Assembly (NCBI RefSeq): GCF_003007715.1
Contig: NZ_PXNO01000027.1
Location: forward strand, 806,001 to 870,000
From: Marinobacter shengliensis
GTDB lineage: Bacteria > Pseudomonadota > Gammaproteobacteria > Pseudomonadales > Oleiphilaceae
Length of the DNA stretch: 64,000 nt
Reading direction: 5' to 3'
Part shown: positions 21,750-31,618 of the stretch, in pieces
How positions within the stretch are numbered: position 1 is the first letter of the stretch
Layout of the letters: every line of letters begins with the position of its first letter
Program-made: the position numbers and the translations under genes
Notes under the pieces: generated by a model
Told to the model about the DNA's origin: nothing
Databases searched by the model: none
Seen by the model: only the letters and a program-made list of their open reading frames with translations

Positions 21750-24433
21750 TCACTGGATTCCCGATTAGACTCTTGTTCAGGCGATTCTATCAGGGGCAAG
21801 GCTATTTCGATGGTCGCACCGACACCATTTTCTCCAGCCAATGCCTGAATCCGGCCACCATGAGCCGCAACCATGCCGTGACAGATAGCCAGGCCAAGCC
21901 CGCTACCATGAGGGCCCCGGTCTCCTTCGCCGCCTGTGAAGAACATATCAAATACCTGGCTCCGCTGGTTTTCTGGAATGCCCGGTCCCTTATCCGAAAT
22001 CGCTATGATTAATTCGTCTTCCTTCCTGCGGGCGCGGATAGACAGCGTTGAGTCATTGGGCGCGAACTTGGCGGCGTTCTCCAGCACGTTGACCAATGCC
22101 TGCTCAATAAGCGCCGGATGCACGAAAAGCAACGGAAGATCCTCTTCTACCTCCCGTTCGACACGGACTTTCGACATCAGGTTTCTGGTGCGCCTGAGCG
22201 CTGACGAAAGGATGTCGGTGAACGCAATCCAGTCCCTTTCGATCTTGAGGGTGCCATGGCCCAGTTTGGTCATGTCCAGCAGGTTTCGGATGTAGCGATC
22301 CAGGCGCTCGCCTTCACCGAGCACGGAATCCAGAAGGCTATCGCGATCCTTATCCGAGAGCCGGTCGAACATCGATTTCAGCGTGCTGGCCGAGCCAATC
22401 ATGGAGGATAACGGTGTCCTCAGGTCGTGGGAGATGGAAGAGAGCAGGGCAGAGCGCAGTCGTTCCGTTTCTTCTGCCACCCGTGATGCCGACAGATTGG
22501 CCGCCAGGCGGGTGCGAAACCACGCCAAACCCAATTGATGCACATAAACGTTGATGGCCAAGCCTCGGTAATACTCCGGCATCATACTGTCCACTCGAAA
22601 ACCCAGGACACCGTATACTTCACCGTCGGCTTCAATCGGTTCAAAGCGCCACGGAAGACTGTTCAGCGTGTCAGAAAACGCGCCGCTGGGCTTGGCGTTT
22701 CGGATGGCCCAATCGATGGCGGATCGTGCAGCATCGTTGAGTGAATGAGAAGGGCCGCCCTGAACCACCACTTCGATTGCATCATTCTCAGGGCTTCGTT
22801 GGGCGATAATCAGAGGAATCTTGAGTTGGGCATAGAGAGCCTCGACAGCCTCAGTCTGTACAGAGGTAATATCAGGCGCAGAAGCAAGCCTGCGGGTAAA
22901 CTGCAGGTGAGCATCAGTGATATCGTTCGAGGCGCGAAGCATCTGAACCTGGTCCCGCAATCGGCCGGCAAGGTTTCCTCCCGTGACAGCGATAATCAGG
23001 AAGAACACCACGGTCAGCAGCTCATCCGTATCGGCCATCTGGAAGGTTAAACGGGGTTCTGTGAAGAAAAAATTGTAGGTCAGAAAGCTTAGAGCTGCCG
23101 TAAACAGGGCTGGCCGAATACCGGTTCGGGCGGCCACCCACAATACGGATGTCAGAAATATCAGGGACAGGTTGCCCAGCGGAAGAACATTTTGCAGTCC
23201 CATTGCAACGGCGGTTGCAGCAGCCACGCTGCCGACGGCCCAGGTATAGTCACTCCATCTAACCGGATGGCCGGCGGCTTCAGCAAGCCGACGCCGTTGT
23301 TTTCTTGGCACTGGTATAAAGGTAACTTCAAAGGCCTCGGCCTCTTTCAGCAACTTACGACTGGTGGATTTTCGTAGGTGCCACCAGCGATTGTGGGAGC
23401 GGCCGAGAATCAGGGTTGTGACGTTCTGCTCTCTTGCGAAGGCCAGGATTTCTCCGGCCACGTCGTATCCGCGAAGCGTTCTGACCTCTGCGCCCAGGCG
23501 GGTGGCCAGGTCGAACACTTTTTCCAGGCGTTGGCGTTCGTCGGCGCCTGCCCGCCCATTGTCCACGGTGACCACGGTCCAGGGCGCCTTCCGTCGCTCG
23601 GCGAGTCGCCGTGCTGCCCGAACCAGGGTTTCACCCTGGCCAGACCCGTCTACGGCAACCAGCATTCGGGCGCGGATGTGCCAGGGACCTTCGATGCCAC
23701 GGGATTGCATGGTTTCACGGACATCCGAATCCAGCCGCTCGGCGATTGCCTGGACCGCCATCTCCCGTAGGGCAGATAGGTTCGAAGGCGAGAAGTATCC
23801 CTCCATCGCTGCCCGAGCCTGTTCAGGCACGTAAACCTTGCCCTGTTTCAGGCGTTCAAGCAGCTCCGAGGGTGTCAGGTCCACGAGCACGATGTCCCGC
23901 GCCCGTTCAAGAACTGAATCGGGTACAGTTTCCCGCATCCGCACCCCGGTGATGCTGGCCACCACATCCGATAGGCTTTCCAGGTGCTGGATATTGATGG
24001 CCGTCCACACGGTTATACCTTGGTCTAGCAGTTCCTCAATGTCCTGATAACGTCGTGGATGTCGGGAGCCAGGGATATTGCGGTGGGCCAATTCGTCAAG
24101 AAGCAGAACCTCCGGCTTCCTCTCCAGAGCCGCATCGACATCGAACTCCCGGAAGTGCTTCCCGGCGTACTCAACTTCTTTTGCCGGGAGCTGCTCAAGG
24201 CCCTGACACAGTGCGAGCGTATCGGCTCGCCCGTGGGTTTCCGCCACACCCACGACCACGTCCACACCCTGACGTTTCAGCTCATGGGCCGCCTGGAGCA
24301 TCTGATAGGTTTTCCCCACACCCGGGGCCGCGCCCAAAAAGATCTTGAGCCCGCCGGCGGAATCACGCTCCTGGGCTTTCAGGAGCGCGTCCGGGTTGGG
24401 GCGATTGGGGTCGCCTTGGTTCAATCGTTCCAC
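21746..24433 (-). CDS. kdpD: Sensor histidine kinase KdpD
   Basis: KdpD senses K+ limitation or osmotic change and phosphorylates KdpE. The protein is about 895 residues. It has an N-terminal KdpD domain with Walker A (GAAPGVGKTYQML), a USP-like domain, four membrane segments (DUF4118, about 400-500), a GAF-like region, HisKA (SSISHDLRTPLSSMIGSAST) and an HATPase domain (ISDKGPGIPENQRSQVFDMF, GSGLGLAICHGMVAAHGG). The longest frame begins with GTG at 24433, directly against AAGGA. A TTG at 24424 lies eight bases after AAGGAG and overlaps the kdpC stop as TTGA, so it may be the true start. Confidence 0.95.
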   Translation of the reverse strand: MERLNQGDPNRPNPDALLKAQERDSAGGLKIFLGAAPGVGKTYQMLQAAHELKRQGVDVVVGVAETHGRADTLALCQGLEQLPAKEVEYAGKHFREFDVDAALERKPEVLLLDELAHRNIPGSRHPRRYQDIEELLDQGITVWTAINIQHLESLSDVVASITGVRMRETVPDSVLERARDIVLVDLTPSELLERLKQGKVYVPEQARAAMEGYFSPSNLSALREMAVQAIAERLDSDVRETMQSRGIEGPWHIRARMLVAVDGSGQGETLVRAARRLAERRKAPWTVVTVDNGRAGADERQRLEKVFDLATRLGAEVRTLRGYDVAGEILAFAREQNVTTLILGRSHNRWWHLRKSTSRKLLKEAEAFEVTFIPVPRKQRRRLAEAAGHPVRWSDYTWAVGSVAAATAVAMGLQNVLPLGNLSLIFLTSVLWVAARTGIRPALFTAALSFLTYNFFFTEPRLTFQMADTDELLTVVFFLIIAVTGGNLAGRLRDQVQMLRASNDITDAHLQFTRRLASAPDITSVQTEAVEALYAQLKIPLIIAQRSPENDAIEVVVQGGPSHSLNDAARSAIDWAIRNAKPSGAFSDTLNSLPWRFEPIEADGEVYGVLGFRVDSMMPEYYRGLAINVYVHQLGLAWFRTRLAANLSASRVAEETERLRSALLSSISHDLRTPLSSMIGSASTLKSMFDRLSDKDRDSLLDSVLGEGERLDRYIRNLLDMTKLGHGTLKIERDWIAFTDILSSALRRTRNLMSKVRVEREVEEDLPLLFVHPALIEQALVNVLENAAKFAPNDSTLSIRARRKEDELIIAISDKGPGIPENQRSQVFDMFFTGGEGDRGPHGSGLGLAICHGMVAAHGGRIQALAGENGVGATIEIALPLIESPEQESNRESSE

Positions 24434-25026
24434 TCCTTACCGTCTAATGCCAGATTGAGTTTCAGAACATGGACTCGGCGCTGTCCGAAAACGCCCAGTG
24501 TGGGGCCTTGCGTGTACTGTGCAATCAGTTCGTTGACCTTCTCAATGGGCATGTCTCGGGTATTTGCAACGCGCTTGGCCTGTAAGATCGCTGATTCCGG
24601 TGAGATATGAGGATCAATGCCAGAGCCCGATGCTGCGAGCAAGTCCGCAGGGATAGACGTCGGGGCTACGCTCTCTCTTTTCGCGATCTCTCCGGAATCC
24701 CCTGCAACGCGTACTTTCAGGTCAGGATTACTGGCCGCGTAGTTGGAGCCGCCGACTGAGAAAGGATCATATTCCGCTGCAGAAGGCCGCCCATGGAAGT
24801 ATTCCGGGGCTATGAACCGTTGTCCAACCAATTCTGATCCAACGATGGTGTCGTCAACGATAATCATGCTCCCGAATGCCTGATGGTGAAACATCACTTT
24901 TCCGACGGTTGTGATCAGCAGCGGATACAACCCGCCGCAAAGAAGTATAAGAGCAATGGCCATGCGAAGTGCTGAGAGCCAGGAAGCGGAGCGGGTTGCG
25001 CCGCCAGTATTTGATTCAGTCATCAT
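24421..25026 (-). CDS. kdpC: Potassium-transporting ATPase subunit KdpC
   Basis: KdpC is the single-span periplasmic subunit of the KdpFABC pump. The 201-residue protein has one N-terminal membrane helix (MAIALILLCGGLYPLLITTV, about residues 27-46) and a periplasmic domain with GSELVGQRF, FHGRPSAAEYDP and SGSGIDPHISPESA, all diagnostic of KdpC. The ribosome-binding site GGAG is six bases before the first of two adjacent ATGs. It follows kdpB by 10 bp and overlaps kdpD. Confidence 0.96.
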   Translation of the reverse strand: MMTESNTGGATRSASWLSALRMAIALILLCGGLYPLLITTVGKVMFHHQAFGSMIIVDDTIVGSELVGQRFIAPEYFHGRPSAAEYDPFSVGGSNYAASNPDLKVRVAGDSGEIAKRESVAPTSIPADLLAASGSGIDPHISPESAILQAKRVANTRDMPIEKVNELIAQYTQGPTLGVFGQRRVHVLKLNLALDGKEWND

Positions 25027-25036
25027 GTCGGTCTCC

Positions 25037-27058
25037 TCAGATAACCACAGTAAGCATCAGATCCAGTGCCTTGATGGCCGCAAATGGCAACAACAGGCCA
25101 CCCAGTCCGAAGACCAGAAGGTTGCGGCGCAACAGCTGGGTTGCGCTCGCGGGCTTGAATTGAACGCCTTTCAGAGCGAAGGGAATCAGTGCCGGAATGA
25201 TCAGTGCATTGAATATGGTCGCGGCAAGTACAGCACTCATCGGGTTCTCAAGATCGAGTACGTTCAGGGCATCCAAGGCCGGCAGGCTGGTCACAAACAG
25301 CGCTGGCAAGATGGCGAAGTATTTAGCGACGTCGTTAGCCAGCGAGAAAGTGGTCAGCGAGCCCCTTGTGATCAGCAGTTGCTTACCAATTTCAACGACG
25401 GCAAGCAGCTTCCCGGGGTCGGAATCCAAGTCCACCATGTTGCCCGCTTCCCGTGCCGCCTGGGTACCGGAGTTCATGGCCAGGCCAAGATCTGCCTGGG
25501 CGAGGGCAGGGGCGTCGTTGGTGCCATCCCCCATCATGGCCACCATGCGTCCCTCAGCCTGCTCCTTGCGGATGATGTCGAGTTTCTGCTCCGGAGTGGC
25601 CTCGGCGACGAAATCATCAACACCTGCCTCTGCTGCGATTGCCGCTGCGGTTACCGGATTGTCGCCGGTGATCATCACCGTTTTCACGCCCATGTCCCGG
25701 AGTTTGGCAAAGCGCTCCTTGATTCCGGATTTGATGACATCCGACAGGGCAATCACCCCGAGTACGCGGTTGCCTTCAGCAACCACCAATGGAGTGGCGC
25801 CATTTTTGGCAACCCTGTCGACTAGGTTGTCGGTTTCCTGCGGGTAGTTGCCGCCGTTTTCCGTGACAAATTTACGAATCGCATCGGTCGCGCCTTTGCG
25901 AAGAATCCGGCCATCCGGCAGGTCCACACCAGACATACGGGTGTTGGCAGAGAATTCGATAAACTCGGTTCCCTCAGACGCTTCGGCGTCCGAGCCCTTG
26001 TCGCGGGCCAGAGCCACCACAGATTTGCCCTCGGGAGTCGGGTCAGCCAGCGAAGTCAGCAGAGCGGCATCCCTCAGAGTGCCCGGTGCTACGCCCCGAA
26101 CAGGCTCAAAGGCTGTTGCCTTGCGATCACCCAGCGTGATGGTGCCGGTCTTATCGAGAAGAAGTGTGTCGATGGAGCCGGCCACTTCCACGGCTTTGCC
26201 GGATTTGGCAATGACGTTTGCACGCATGGCCCGGTCCATTCCGGCAATGCCGATGGCCGGAAGCAGGCCGCCAATGGTTGTGGGAATCAGGCAGACCAAA
26301 AGGGCAACCAGTACCGAATAGGAGGGGGTTGCGCCCACGAACCCACCGAAGGGCACGAGAGTCACAACAACAATCAGAAATACCAGAGTCATAGCGGCCA
26401 GCAAGACCGACAGGGCCAGTTCACTGGGTGTCTTCTGACGCTTGGCACCTTCGACCAGGGCAATCATACGGTCCAGCAGCGAATTGCCCGGATCAACGGT
26501 GACTTCGATCACGATTTCATCGGATAGCACCTTGGTGCCCGCGCTGACACCGCTGTTGTCCGTGCGCGCCTCACGAAGCACCGGCGCAGATTCACCGGTG
26601 ACCGCCGATTCATTGATGGTAGCTGCGCCTTTGACGATTTCGCCGTCGGCGGGAATCAGCTCGTTGGGTTTGACCAACACACGATCGCCCCGGCGTAAGT
26701 CCGTCGCCGGCACTTCCTTGTGCTGATCTCCATCGAGCTTGCGGGCTTTCAGGTCTTTCCGGGTCGCACTGAGAGCGCCGGCTTGCGCCTTGCCGCGAGC
26801 TTCCGCTACGGATTCCGCACCGTTGGCGAAAAGTACGGTGAATAACAGGATTCCGCTGATCGCGAAATCCAGGCCGGCGGACGCACCCTGGGCCAGATTA
26901 CTCAGGCCCAGCAGGAACGTGATTACCGTTCCGATACCGACCACCATCATGACCGGATTACGGGCCAGATCTTTTGGGTGCAGCCGCTTGATGGACTGGC
27001 CGACAACTGTGCCCAGATCAAGTGAGTCAGTCATTTTAGGGGTTCTCTTGGACATCAT
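25037..27058 (-). CDS. kdpB: Potassium-transporting P-type ATPase subunit KdpB
   Basis: KdpB is the catalytic P-type ATPase subunit. The 673-residue product shows the actuator motif TGES ([12 protein letters not shown]), the phosphorylated Asp in [16 protein letters not shown] near residue 306, the nucleotide-binding region [12 protein letters not shown], and the hinge motif [12 protein letters not shown]. Seven membrane helices are expected. Two adjacent ATGs at 27058 and 27055 are both compatible with GGAGAACG upstream. It sits 10 bp after kdpA. Confidence 0.97.
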   Translation of the reverse strand: MMSKRTPKMTDSLDLGTVVGQSIKRLHPKDLARNPVMMVVGIGTVITFLLGLSNLAQGASAGLDFAISGILLFTVLFANGAESVAEARGKAQAGALSATRKDLKARKLDGDQHKEVPATDLRRGDRVLVKPNELIPADGEIVKGAATINESAVTGESAPVLREARTDNSGVSAGTKVLSDEIVIEVTVDPGNSLLDRMIALVEGAKRQKTPSELALSVLLAAMTLVFLIVVVTLVPFGGFVGATPSYSVLVALLVCLIPTTIGGLLPAIGIAGMDRAMRANVIAKSGKAVEVAGSIDTLLLDKTGTITLGDRKATAFEPVRGVAPGTLRDAALLTSLADPTPEGKSVVALARDKGSDAEASEGTEFIEFSANTRMSGVDLPDGRILRKGATDAIRKFVTENGGNYPQETDNLVDRVAKNGATPLVVAEGNRVLGVIALSDVIKSGIKERFAKLRDMGVKTVMITGDNPVTAAAIAAEAGVDDFVAEATPEQKLDIIRKEQAEGRMVAMMGDGTNDAPALAQADLGLAMNSGTQAAREAGNMVDLDSDPGKLLAVVEIGKQLLITRGSLTTFSLANDVAKYFAILPALFVTSLPALDALNVLDLENPMSAVLAATIFNALIIPALIPFALKGVQFKPASATQLLRRNLLVFGLGGLLLPFAAIKALDLMLTVVI

Positions 27059-27068
27059 CGTTCTCCAC

Positions 27069-28781
27069 TCAGGACATCAGAGCCAGGGCTTCTGCAATCG
27101 GGCCAAGAATCAGCACCGGCATAAAGCTCAGCAGGGTAAACATCACAATCACCGCCAGGGTCATCAGCCCGAAGGTAGGCGTATCGATGCTCAGGCTGCC
27201 GCGACCCTCCGGAGCGGAGCGCTTGGCGGCCAGTGACGCAGCGATAGCCAGCGGTGCGAGAATCGGAATGAATCGACCCAGGGCCAGGTTGACCGCACAG
27301 GTCACGTTCCACCACACGGTGTCGTCACCGAGCCCTTCAAAGCCGGAACCGTTGTTGGCAAAGGCCGATGTGTACTCGTAAATCACCTGACTGATGCCGT
27401 GGAAGCCCGGATTTGAGTTACCGGTTAACGATGGGAAGGCAACGGTGATGGCGCTGAAACCGAGGATCAGCAGAGGCTGGATCAGCAGGGCGATACACAC
27501 CAGCTTCATTTCCCGGGTTTCCAGCGCCTTACCTGCTATTTCCGGTGCCCGGCCGATCATCAGCGAGCCCAGGAACGCCGCCAAGAGCAGGAACAGCAGG
27601 TAGCCAATCAGGCCCACGCCGATACCACCAAAGGTGACGTTGATGAACATGTCGATCATCGGGATCATGCCGCCAATGGGGTTAAAGCTGTCGTGCATGC
27701 CGTTGACTGACCCGTTCGAGGTCTGTGTGGTCCAGCTGCCCCAAAGTGCGGTGGCGGTCGCGCCAAAGCGCACCTCTTTGCCTTCCATGTTCGGGCCGTC
27801 AGCCGCCAGTCCTGAAAAGGCCGCGTTTGGCTGATTCTCGGACCAGATGGCGACAGAGGTGAGTGAAACCGACATCACCACCATGACGCCCATGACCACC
27901 ATGGCCAGTCGGCGACGGCCAGTCATGAACCCAAGGGCAAACACCAGGGCGGCTGGAATCAGCACAATGGAAACCGTCTGGACGAAGTTGCTCAACGGTG
28001 TGGGATTTTCCAGGGGAACGCTGGAATTGGGGCCATACCAGCCACCACCGTTGGTACCGACCTGCTTGATGGCAACCATGGGTGCCACGGGGCCAATCGG
28101 GATGTTCTGCTCTTCCATGCCGGCGGTCTGATCCAGAGGAACAGCCGTGCGGGCACCCTCGTAGCTGTTCGGTACGCCCTGTGAGGCAATGATCAATGCC
28201 ACCACAGCGGCGACCGGCAACATGACGCGAACAATCGCCCGGGTGATGTCTTCGTAGAAATTACCGACAGACACCGCGCCTTCGCCCGTTGGCTGCTTCT
28301 TTTCGTCAGACCGGCCCAGCAGGGTGCGCACGATTGCTACCAATGCCGCCATGCCTGCCGCCGGTGTGACCACCTGAAGCGTCACAATGCCGAAGGTGTG
28401 GGCCAGATAGCTCAGCTGCGCCTGCCCCGAGTAATGCTGCTGATTGGTGTTGGTCAGGAAAGACACCGCCGTATGCAGCGCCAGGTCCCAGCTCATACCG
28501 TCGATACGGTCCGGGTTCAGGAAAAGAAAGCCCTGAGCCATCAGCAGGCCGAAGACGATCAGCACCAGCATAAGATGAAGTTTCAGCAGCGCTTTCCCGT
28601 AGCCCTGCCAGCTCATCGGCTGGGACGGGTTAACACCAAACAGTCGGTACAGGCCGTTCTCAACCGGCAGAAAGACAGCACCCGCCGCCCCCCTGGCGCC
28701 GCCAAAAACGCCCGCGATGTACTTGCCCAGTGGCCACGCCAGCAAAAGCGTGACCGCATAGATAACGATGACCTCGTTCAC
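27069..28781 (-). CDS. kdpA: Potassium-transporting ATPase subunit KdpA
   Basis: KdpA is the channel-like K+-binding subunit, related to TrkH/KtrB. The 570 residues carry the pore-loop motifs [41 protein letters not shown] and [13 protein letters not shown]. The start is GTG at 28781 ([10 protein letters not shown]), with GGAGG seven bases upstream. The GTG overlaps the stop of the 26-codon ORF as GTGA, which suggests translational coupling to that small gene rather than directly to kdpF. Confidence 0.97.
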   Translation of the reverse strand: MNEVIVIYAVTLLLAWPLGKYIAGVFGGARGAAGAVFLPVENGLYRLFGVNPSQPMSWQGYGKALLKLHLMLVLIVFGLLMAQGFLFLNPDRIDGMSWDLALHTAVSFLTNTNQQHYSGQAQLSYLAHTFGIVTLQVVTPAAGMAALVAIVRTLLGRSDEKKQPTGEGAVSVGNFYEDITRAIVRVMLPVAAVVALIIASQGVPNSYEGARTAVPLDQTAGMEEQNIPIGPVAPMVAIKQVGTNGGGWYGPNSSVPLENPTPLSNFVQTVSIVLIPAALVFALGFMTGRRRLAMVVMGVMVVMSVSLTSVAIWSENQPNAAFSGLAADGPNMEGKEVRFGATATALWGSWTTQTSNGSVNGMHDSFNPIGGMIPMIDMFINVTFGGIGVGLIGYLLFLLLAAFLGSLMIGRAPEIAGKALETREMKLVCIALLIQPLLILGFSAITVAFPSLTGNSNPGFHGISQVIYEYTSAFANNGSGFEGLGDDTVWWNVTCAVNLALGRFIPILAPLAIAASLAAKRSAPEGRGSLSIDTPTFGLMTLAVIVMFTLLSFMPVLILGPIAEALALMS

Positions 28782-28858
28782 AGCCGTTCCTCCAGATCAA
28801 TGAACAGGAAACACAGGCCAAACAGCCCCAGAATGATGCCAATGCCGATCAGTGCCAT
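28778..28858 (-). CDS. 26-residue single-span membrane peptide between kdpF and kdpA
   Basis: This reverse-strand ORF encodes MALIGIGIILGLFGLCFLFI followed by DLEERL. It begins two bases after the kdpF stop, has GAGAGG eight bases before its ATG, and ends in a 4-bp GTGA overlap with kdpA. It also carries the GGAGG that serves kdpA. The product would be one hydrophobic helix with an acidic-basic tail. It lacks the PERF ending of the neighbouring KdpF. I recall similar short ORFs near kdpF elsewhere, but cannot verify this. It may be an extra pump subunit, a leader for coupling, or both. Confidence 0.6.
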   Translation of the reverse strand: MALIGIGIILGLFGLCFLFIDLEERL

Positions 28859-28860
28859 GG

Positions 28861-28947
28861 TCAGAACCTCTCGGGCCAGAGCAGGGCGGCAACCAGGTAG
28901 CCGCCGACTGCAACCGAAACAAGTAACAGGAAAGTAGACACGCTCAT
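28861..28947 (-). CDS. kdpF: KdpF small subunit of the Kdp potassium ATPase
   Basis: KdpF is a one-helix lipid-like stabilising subunit of KdpFABC. The 28-residue reading frame MSVSTFLLLVSVAVGGYLVA, then ALLWPERF, has the family form: a single helix ending in (L/W)PERF. GAAGGAG is only one base from the ATG at 28947 but seven bases from an in-frame GTG at codon 3, so translation could begin at either. It is first in the kdp run; the next ORF starts two bases after its stop. Confidence 0.85.
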   Translation of the reverse strand: MSVSTFLLLVSVAVGGYLVAALLWPERF

Positions 28948-28987
28948 GCTCCTTCAGTGAGTGTGTCTTTATGGTGCGGGGGAGGGG

Positions 28988-29033
28988 CGTAAAAATTCGA
29001 TGACCAAATCCGGGGCTGGTCGTAAAAAGTTCG
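28988..29033 (-). promoter_or_regulatory. Probable kdp promoter/KdpE-binding region with direct repeat
   Basis: Read on the minus strand, CGAACTTTTTACG (29033 to 29021) and CGAATTTTTACG (28999 to 28988) form a direct repeat 33 bp apart, about three helical turns. The second copy runs into a C-rich tract, giving TTTTTACGCCCC, close to the T-rich/C-rich KdpE site I recall upstream of E. coli kdpFABC. The kdpF start is 41 bp further on. TTTTAC-17 bp-TAAAGA is a possible core promoter. Confidence 0.5.
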
Positions 29034-29067
29034 TTAAAAATTGAGGGTTATCATCAGACAGTTGGAG

Positions 29068-30435
29068 TTAGCCAACAGGAAACTCAGTTTTCGCATAGCG
29101 AACACGGGATTTGCGACGCACTGTCAGGGTATAACCCAGAGTAAGCGGGCCAAGACGACCGATCAACATGATTGCCATGATGACCAACTGGCCTGCCGTG
29201 CCCAGTTCGCTGGTAGTGCCACGCGAGAGGCCGACGGTGCCAAACGCAGAAACCACCTCGAAAGCGATGTCGAGAAACTCATCCTCAACCAGGATGCTCA
29301 GTGAAATTACGCCAAGGAAGACCACTGCCATCCCGATGGTGGCTGTGGCGAGAGCCTTGAGCACTGTTTCGCTACTCAGGGAGCGTTTGAAAAAGCTCAC
29401 ATCCAGGTTGCCACGCAAAAACGAACGGGTTGCGGCAATCATGATGACGAAGGTGGAGATTTTGATACCACTGGCGGTGGAGTTCGGGGCACCACCAATG
29501 AACATCAGCAGCAGCATCAGCACACTTGTGCCGACGGTCAACGCGCCAATATCAAGGGTGTTGAAGCCCGCTGTTCGTGGCGTCGTGCCCTGAAACCAGG
29601 CGGCCAGGAGCTTGTCCCAGAAGCTGTCCAGTGCGCCAATAGTGGCTGGATTGCCATACTCTAGGATCAGGATGGCGCCGGTGGCGAAGAGGTTCAGCAG
29701 CAAGGTGGCCAGCAGTATGACTTTGACGTAAACCGACAACCGCGACCAGCAGCGTTTATCCAGGAGCTCCATGATTACGATGTAGCCCAGGCCCCCGATG
29801 ATAAACAGAGTCGTTACCGACAGACTTATGCCTGGATGGTCGACATAGGCAGAGAGGCTGTCTGGCGACAAGGCGAAGCCGGCATTGTTAAACGCTGAAA
29901 CCGTGTAGAACAAGGACTGGTAAAAACCCTCTGACCACCCCAATTCCGGTACAAAAAATAGACTGAGTAACACAACGCCGGAGGCTTCAGCCGTCAAAGC
30001 AAATACGGCTATCGACCCAGCGGCTCGCCTAGCTGTCTGAAGTGAGATTTCGTTGAACGCTTCCTGAGCAACCAGTTGGTGCTGCAGTCGTAACTTGAAG
30101 CCCAAAGCGAGAGCCGTGAGCACTGCGAAGGTCATCAAACCCAGCCCGCCCAGCTGGATCAGAGCCAGTATCACCAGCTGTCCGAACAGGGTGTACTGGC
30201 TGCCAGTATCTACAACCACAAGACCGGTCACGGTCACCGCCGAGGTTGCCGTGAAGGCAGCCTCCATCCAGGTAACCGGCTCAACCGTTGCCACGGGAAG
30301 TTTGAGCAAACATGCCCCAAGCGCAATGAGGACAAGAAATGACTCAAGCAGCAGTCGGGGAGGGTTTATGCCCCGTTTGCCGGGGGTATTTCCCTTGGTC
30401 TGGTGGGAGACCAAGTCCAGAAAATGGATTTTCAT
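29068..30435 (-). CDS. ktrB: Ktr/Trk-family potassium uptake channel subunit KtrB
   Basis: The 455-residue membrane protein belongs to the K+/Na+ symporter superfamily of TrkH/KtrB. Its pore-loop filter segments are TATSAVTVTGLVVVDTGSQY, SAFNNAGFALSPDSLSAYV, TPRTAGFNTLDIGALTVG and SAFGTVGLSRGTTSELG. These match the shorter KtrB form rather than TrkH. It is translated from an ATG overlapping the stop of the upstream ktrA (ATGA). Ktr systems in marine bacteria are often Na+-dependent, which is known for the family but not visible here. Confidence 0.92.
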   Translation of the reverse strand: MKIHFLDLVSHQTKGNTPGKRGINPPRLLLESFLVLIALGACLLKLPVATVEPVTWMEAAFTATSAVTVTGLVVVDTGSQYTLFGQLVILALIQLGGLGLMTFAVLTALALGFKLRLQHQLVAQEAFNEISLQTARRAAGSIAVFALTAEASGVVLLSLFFVPELGWSEGFYQSLFYTVSAFNNAGFALSPDSLSAYVDHPGISLSVTTLFIIGGLGYIVIMELLDKRCWSRLSVYVKVILLATLLLNLFATGAILILEYGNPATIGALDSFWDKLLAAWFQGTTPRTAGFNTLDIGALTVGTSVLMLLLMFIGGAPNSTASGIKISTFVIMIAATRSFLRGNLDVSFFKRSLSSETVLKALATATIGMAVVFLGVISLSILVEDEFLDIAFEVVSAFGTVGLSRGTTSELGTAGQLVIMAIMLIGRLGPLTLGYTLTVRRKSRVRYAKTEFPVG

Positions 30436-31085
30436 AAACGGTTGACCAGATCCCTCAAGTCTTCGAGTTGGCCACCGAGGACGATCCTGTCGCCGCTTTT
30501 AATCTTCCAGGTATGGTCCGGATGAGGATGGGCTTCTTTCATCCGCTTCACAACCAGCGCCTCTACCGGCTCTCCGTTAATCACTTCTCCAATGGTCTTT
30601 TCGACGAGGTCTGCTGTGGTATGGAAGTCCACGATAAAATAGTCATCGTCGAGACCCAGGTAATCGTGAACCATCGGATAGTTCAGTTCCTGGGAGATCC
30701 GCACCCCCATCTCATACTCTGGTGCAATTATGCGGTTGGCTCCAAGTCTCTCCAGAATCCGGTGATGCTGGTTCGTCAGCGCTTTCGCCCAGACTTTTTT
30801 CACCCCAAGCTCCCGGAGCTGCAATGTGGCCAACATGGTGGCTTCGACGTTCCTGCCTATGGCAACAACAGCCGCATCGTAGCTGCCGGCGTTCAATTCG
30901 ATAAGGGAGTTTTCGTCGGTGACATCGGCGATCACCGCGTGGGTAATTTCTTCTGCCAGTCGGTCTACACGTTGTTCATCCGAATCGATACCAAGTACTT
31001 CGTGTCCAAGGCGCGTTAACTCGCGCGCAATGGTTGCTCCAAAAACGCCAAGGCCAATAACAATAAACTGTTGTTTTTCAATCAT
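30432..31085 (-). CDS. ktrA: Regulatory subunit KtrA (RCK/TrkA domain protein)
   Basis: KtrA is the cytoplasmic ring subunit that gates KtrB in response to nucleotides. The 217-residue product has an RCK_N Rossmann domain (FIVIGLGVFGATIARELTRL, with GxGxxG and acidic DSDEQRVDRL) and an RCK_C domain near residues 135-215 (GEVINGEPVEALVVKR, SGDRIVLGG). The single RCK pair distinguishes it from the double-length TrkA. The ATG at 31085 is chosen over a TTG three codons earlier. It is the first gene of ktrAB. Confidence 0.92.
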   Translation of the reverse strand: MIEKQQFIVIGLGVFGATIARELTRLGHEVLGIDSDEQRVDRLAEEITHAVIADVTDENSLIELNAGSYDAAVVAIGRNVEATMLATLQLRELGVKKVWAKALTNQHHRILERLGANRIIAPEYEMGVRISQELNYPMVHDYLGLDDDYFIVDFHTTADLVEKTIGEVINGEPVEALVVKRMKEAHPHPDHTWKIKSGDRIVLGGQLEDLRDLVNRL

Positions 31086-31277
31086 GGCTGTCAATCCGGT
31101 ATCGGTAGAATGTGTCAGAAAGCCGCAACCAAAATTTTCTCATGAAGCAGCCACGATCTCTCCAGCTATGCCGTAAAAAAACCGTAAAAGTTTGCTTTTG
31201 GCCGTCCTCATTTTACCCAAGATGTGATCTCCTTATGCCGTCTAATAGACAGCCGGGCTGGGCGGGACTTTTAGCTA

Positions 31278-31618
31278 ATGAAATTCTATCGGTTAAAACC
31301 GGAACTCCTTGGTCATATCATAATCGCGTTGGCTTGGCTTGGGTTTTTGGCAGCGGCGAACCGTCAAGCTCCTCAGCCAGTGACGTCCATCTTTCCTTAC
31401 TTGGCGCCCGTGGTTTTTTTGCTTGGGTATACGATGCCAAGTGGGGATTTTTCTTCGCTGCAATTTCAACTATCGCAGCGCTTCCCGGTGACTATATTGA
31501 TACCCACACCAAAGCCGAATTACTCTATGCTGCTTTTTCTACTTATACTCAGTTAACAGGAGCTGTCATAGGCTGTGTGCTGGCAAAAATGATACGTGAA
31601 CGGTCTGGGCGATCCTGA
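31278..31618 (+). pseudogene. Frameshifted small membrane-protein gene (MASE-like)
   Basis: Two overlapping frames each hold part of one plausible protein. Frame one gives MKFYRLKPELLGHIIIALAW through SIFPYLAPVVF and then loses sense. The -1 frame continues with AWVYDAKWGFFFAAISTIAA, DYIDTHTKAELLYAAFS and ends at the TGA 31616-31618. They meet at a run of seven T (31413-31420 region); one added T would join them into about 112 residues with three membrane helices. The N-terminal region of the GGDEF-EAL protein at 34061-35773 looks loosely similar. Its stop overlaps the ATG of the second trkH (TGATG), so it may once have been coupled. It could also be a sequencing error. Confidence 0.6.

Noticed and set aside
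29061..29076. Small hairpin at the ktrB stop codon as terminator
   Set aside because: The stem is only five base pairs and the T-rich stretch is over 20 bases away, where it fits the kdp operator region better.
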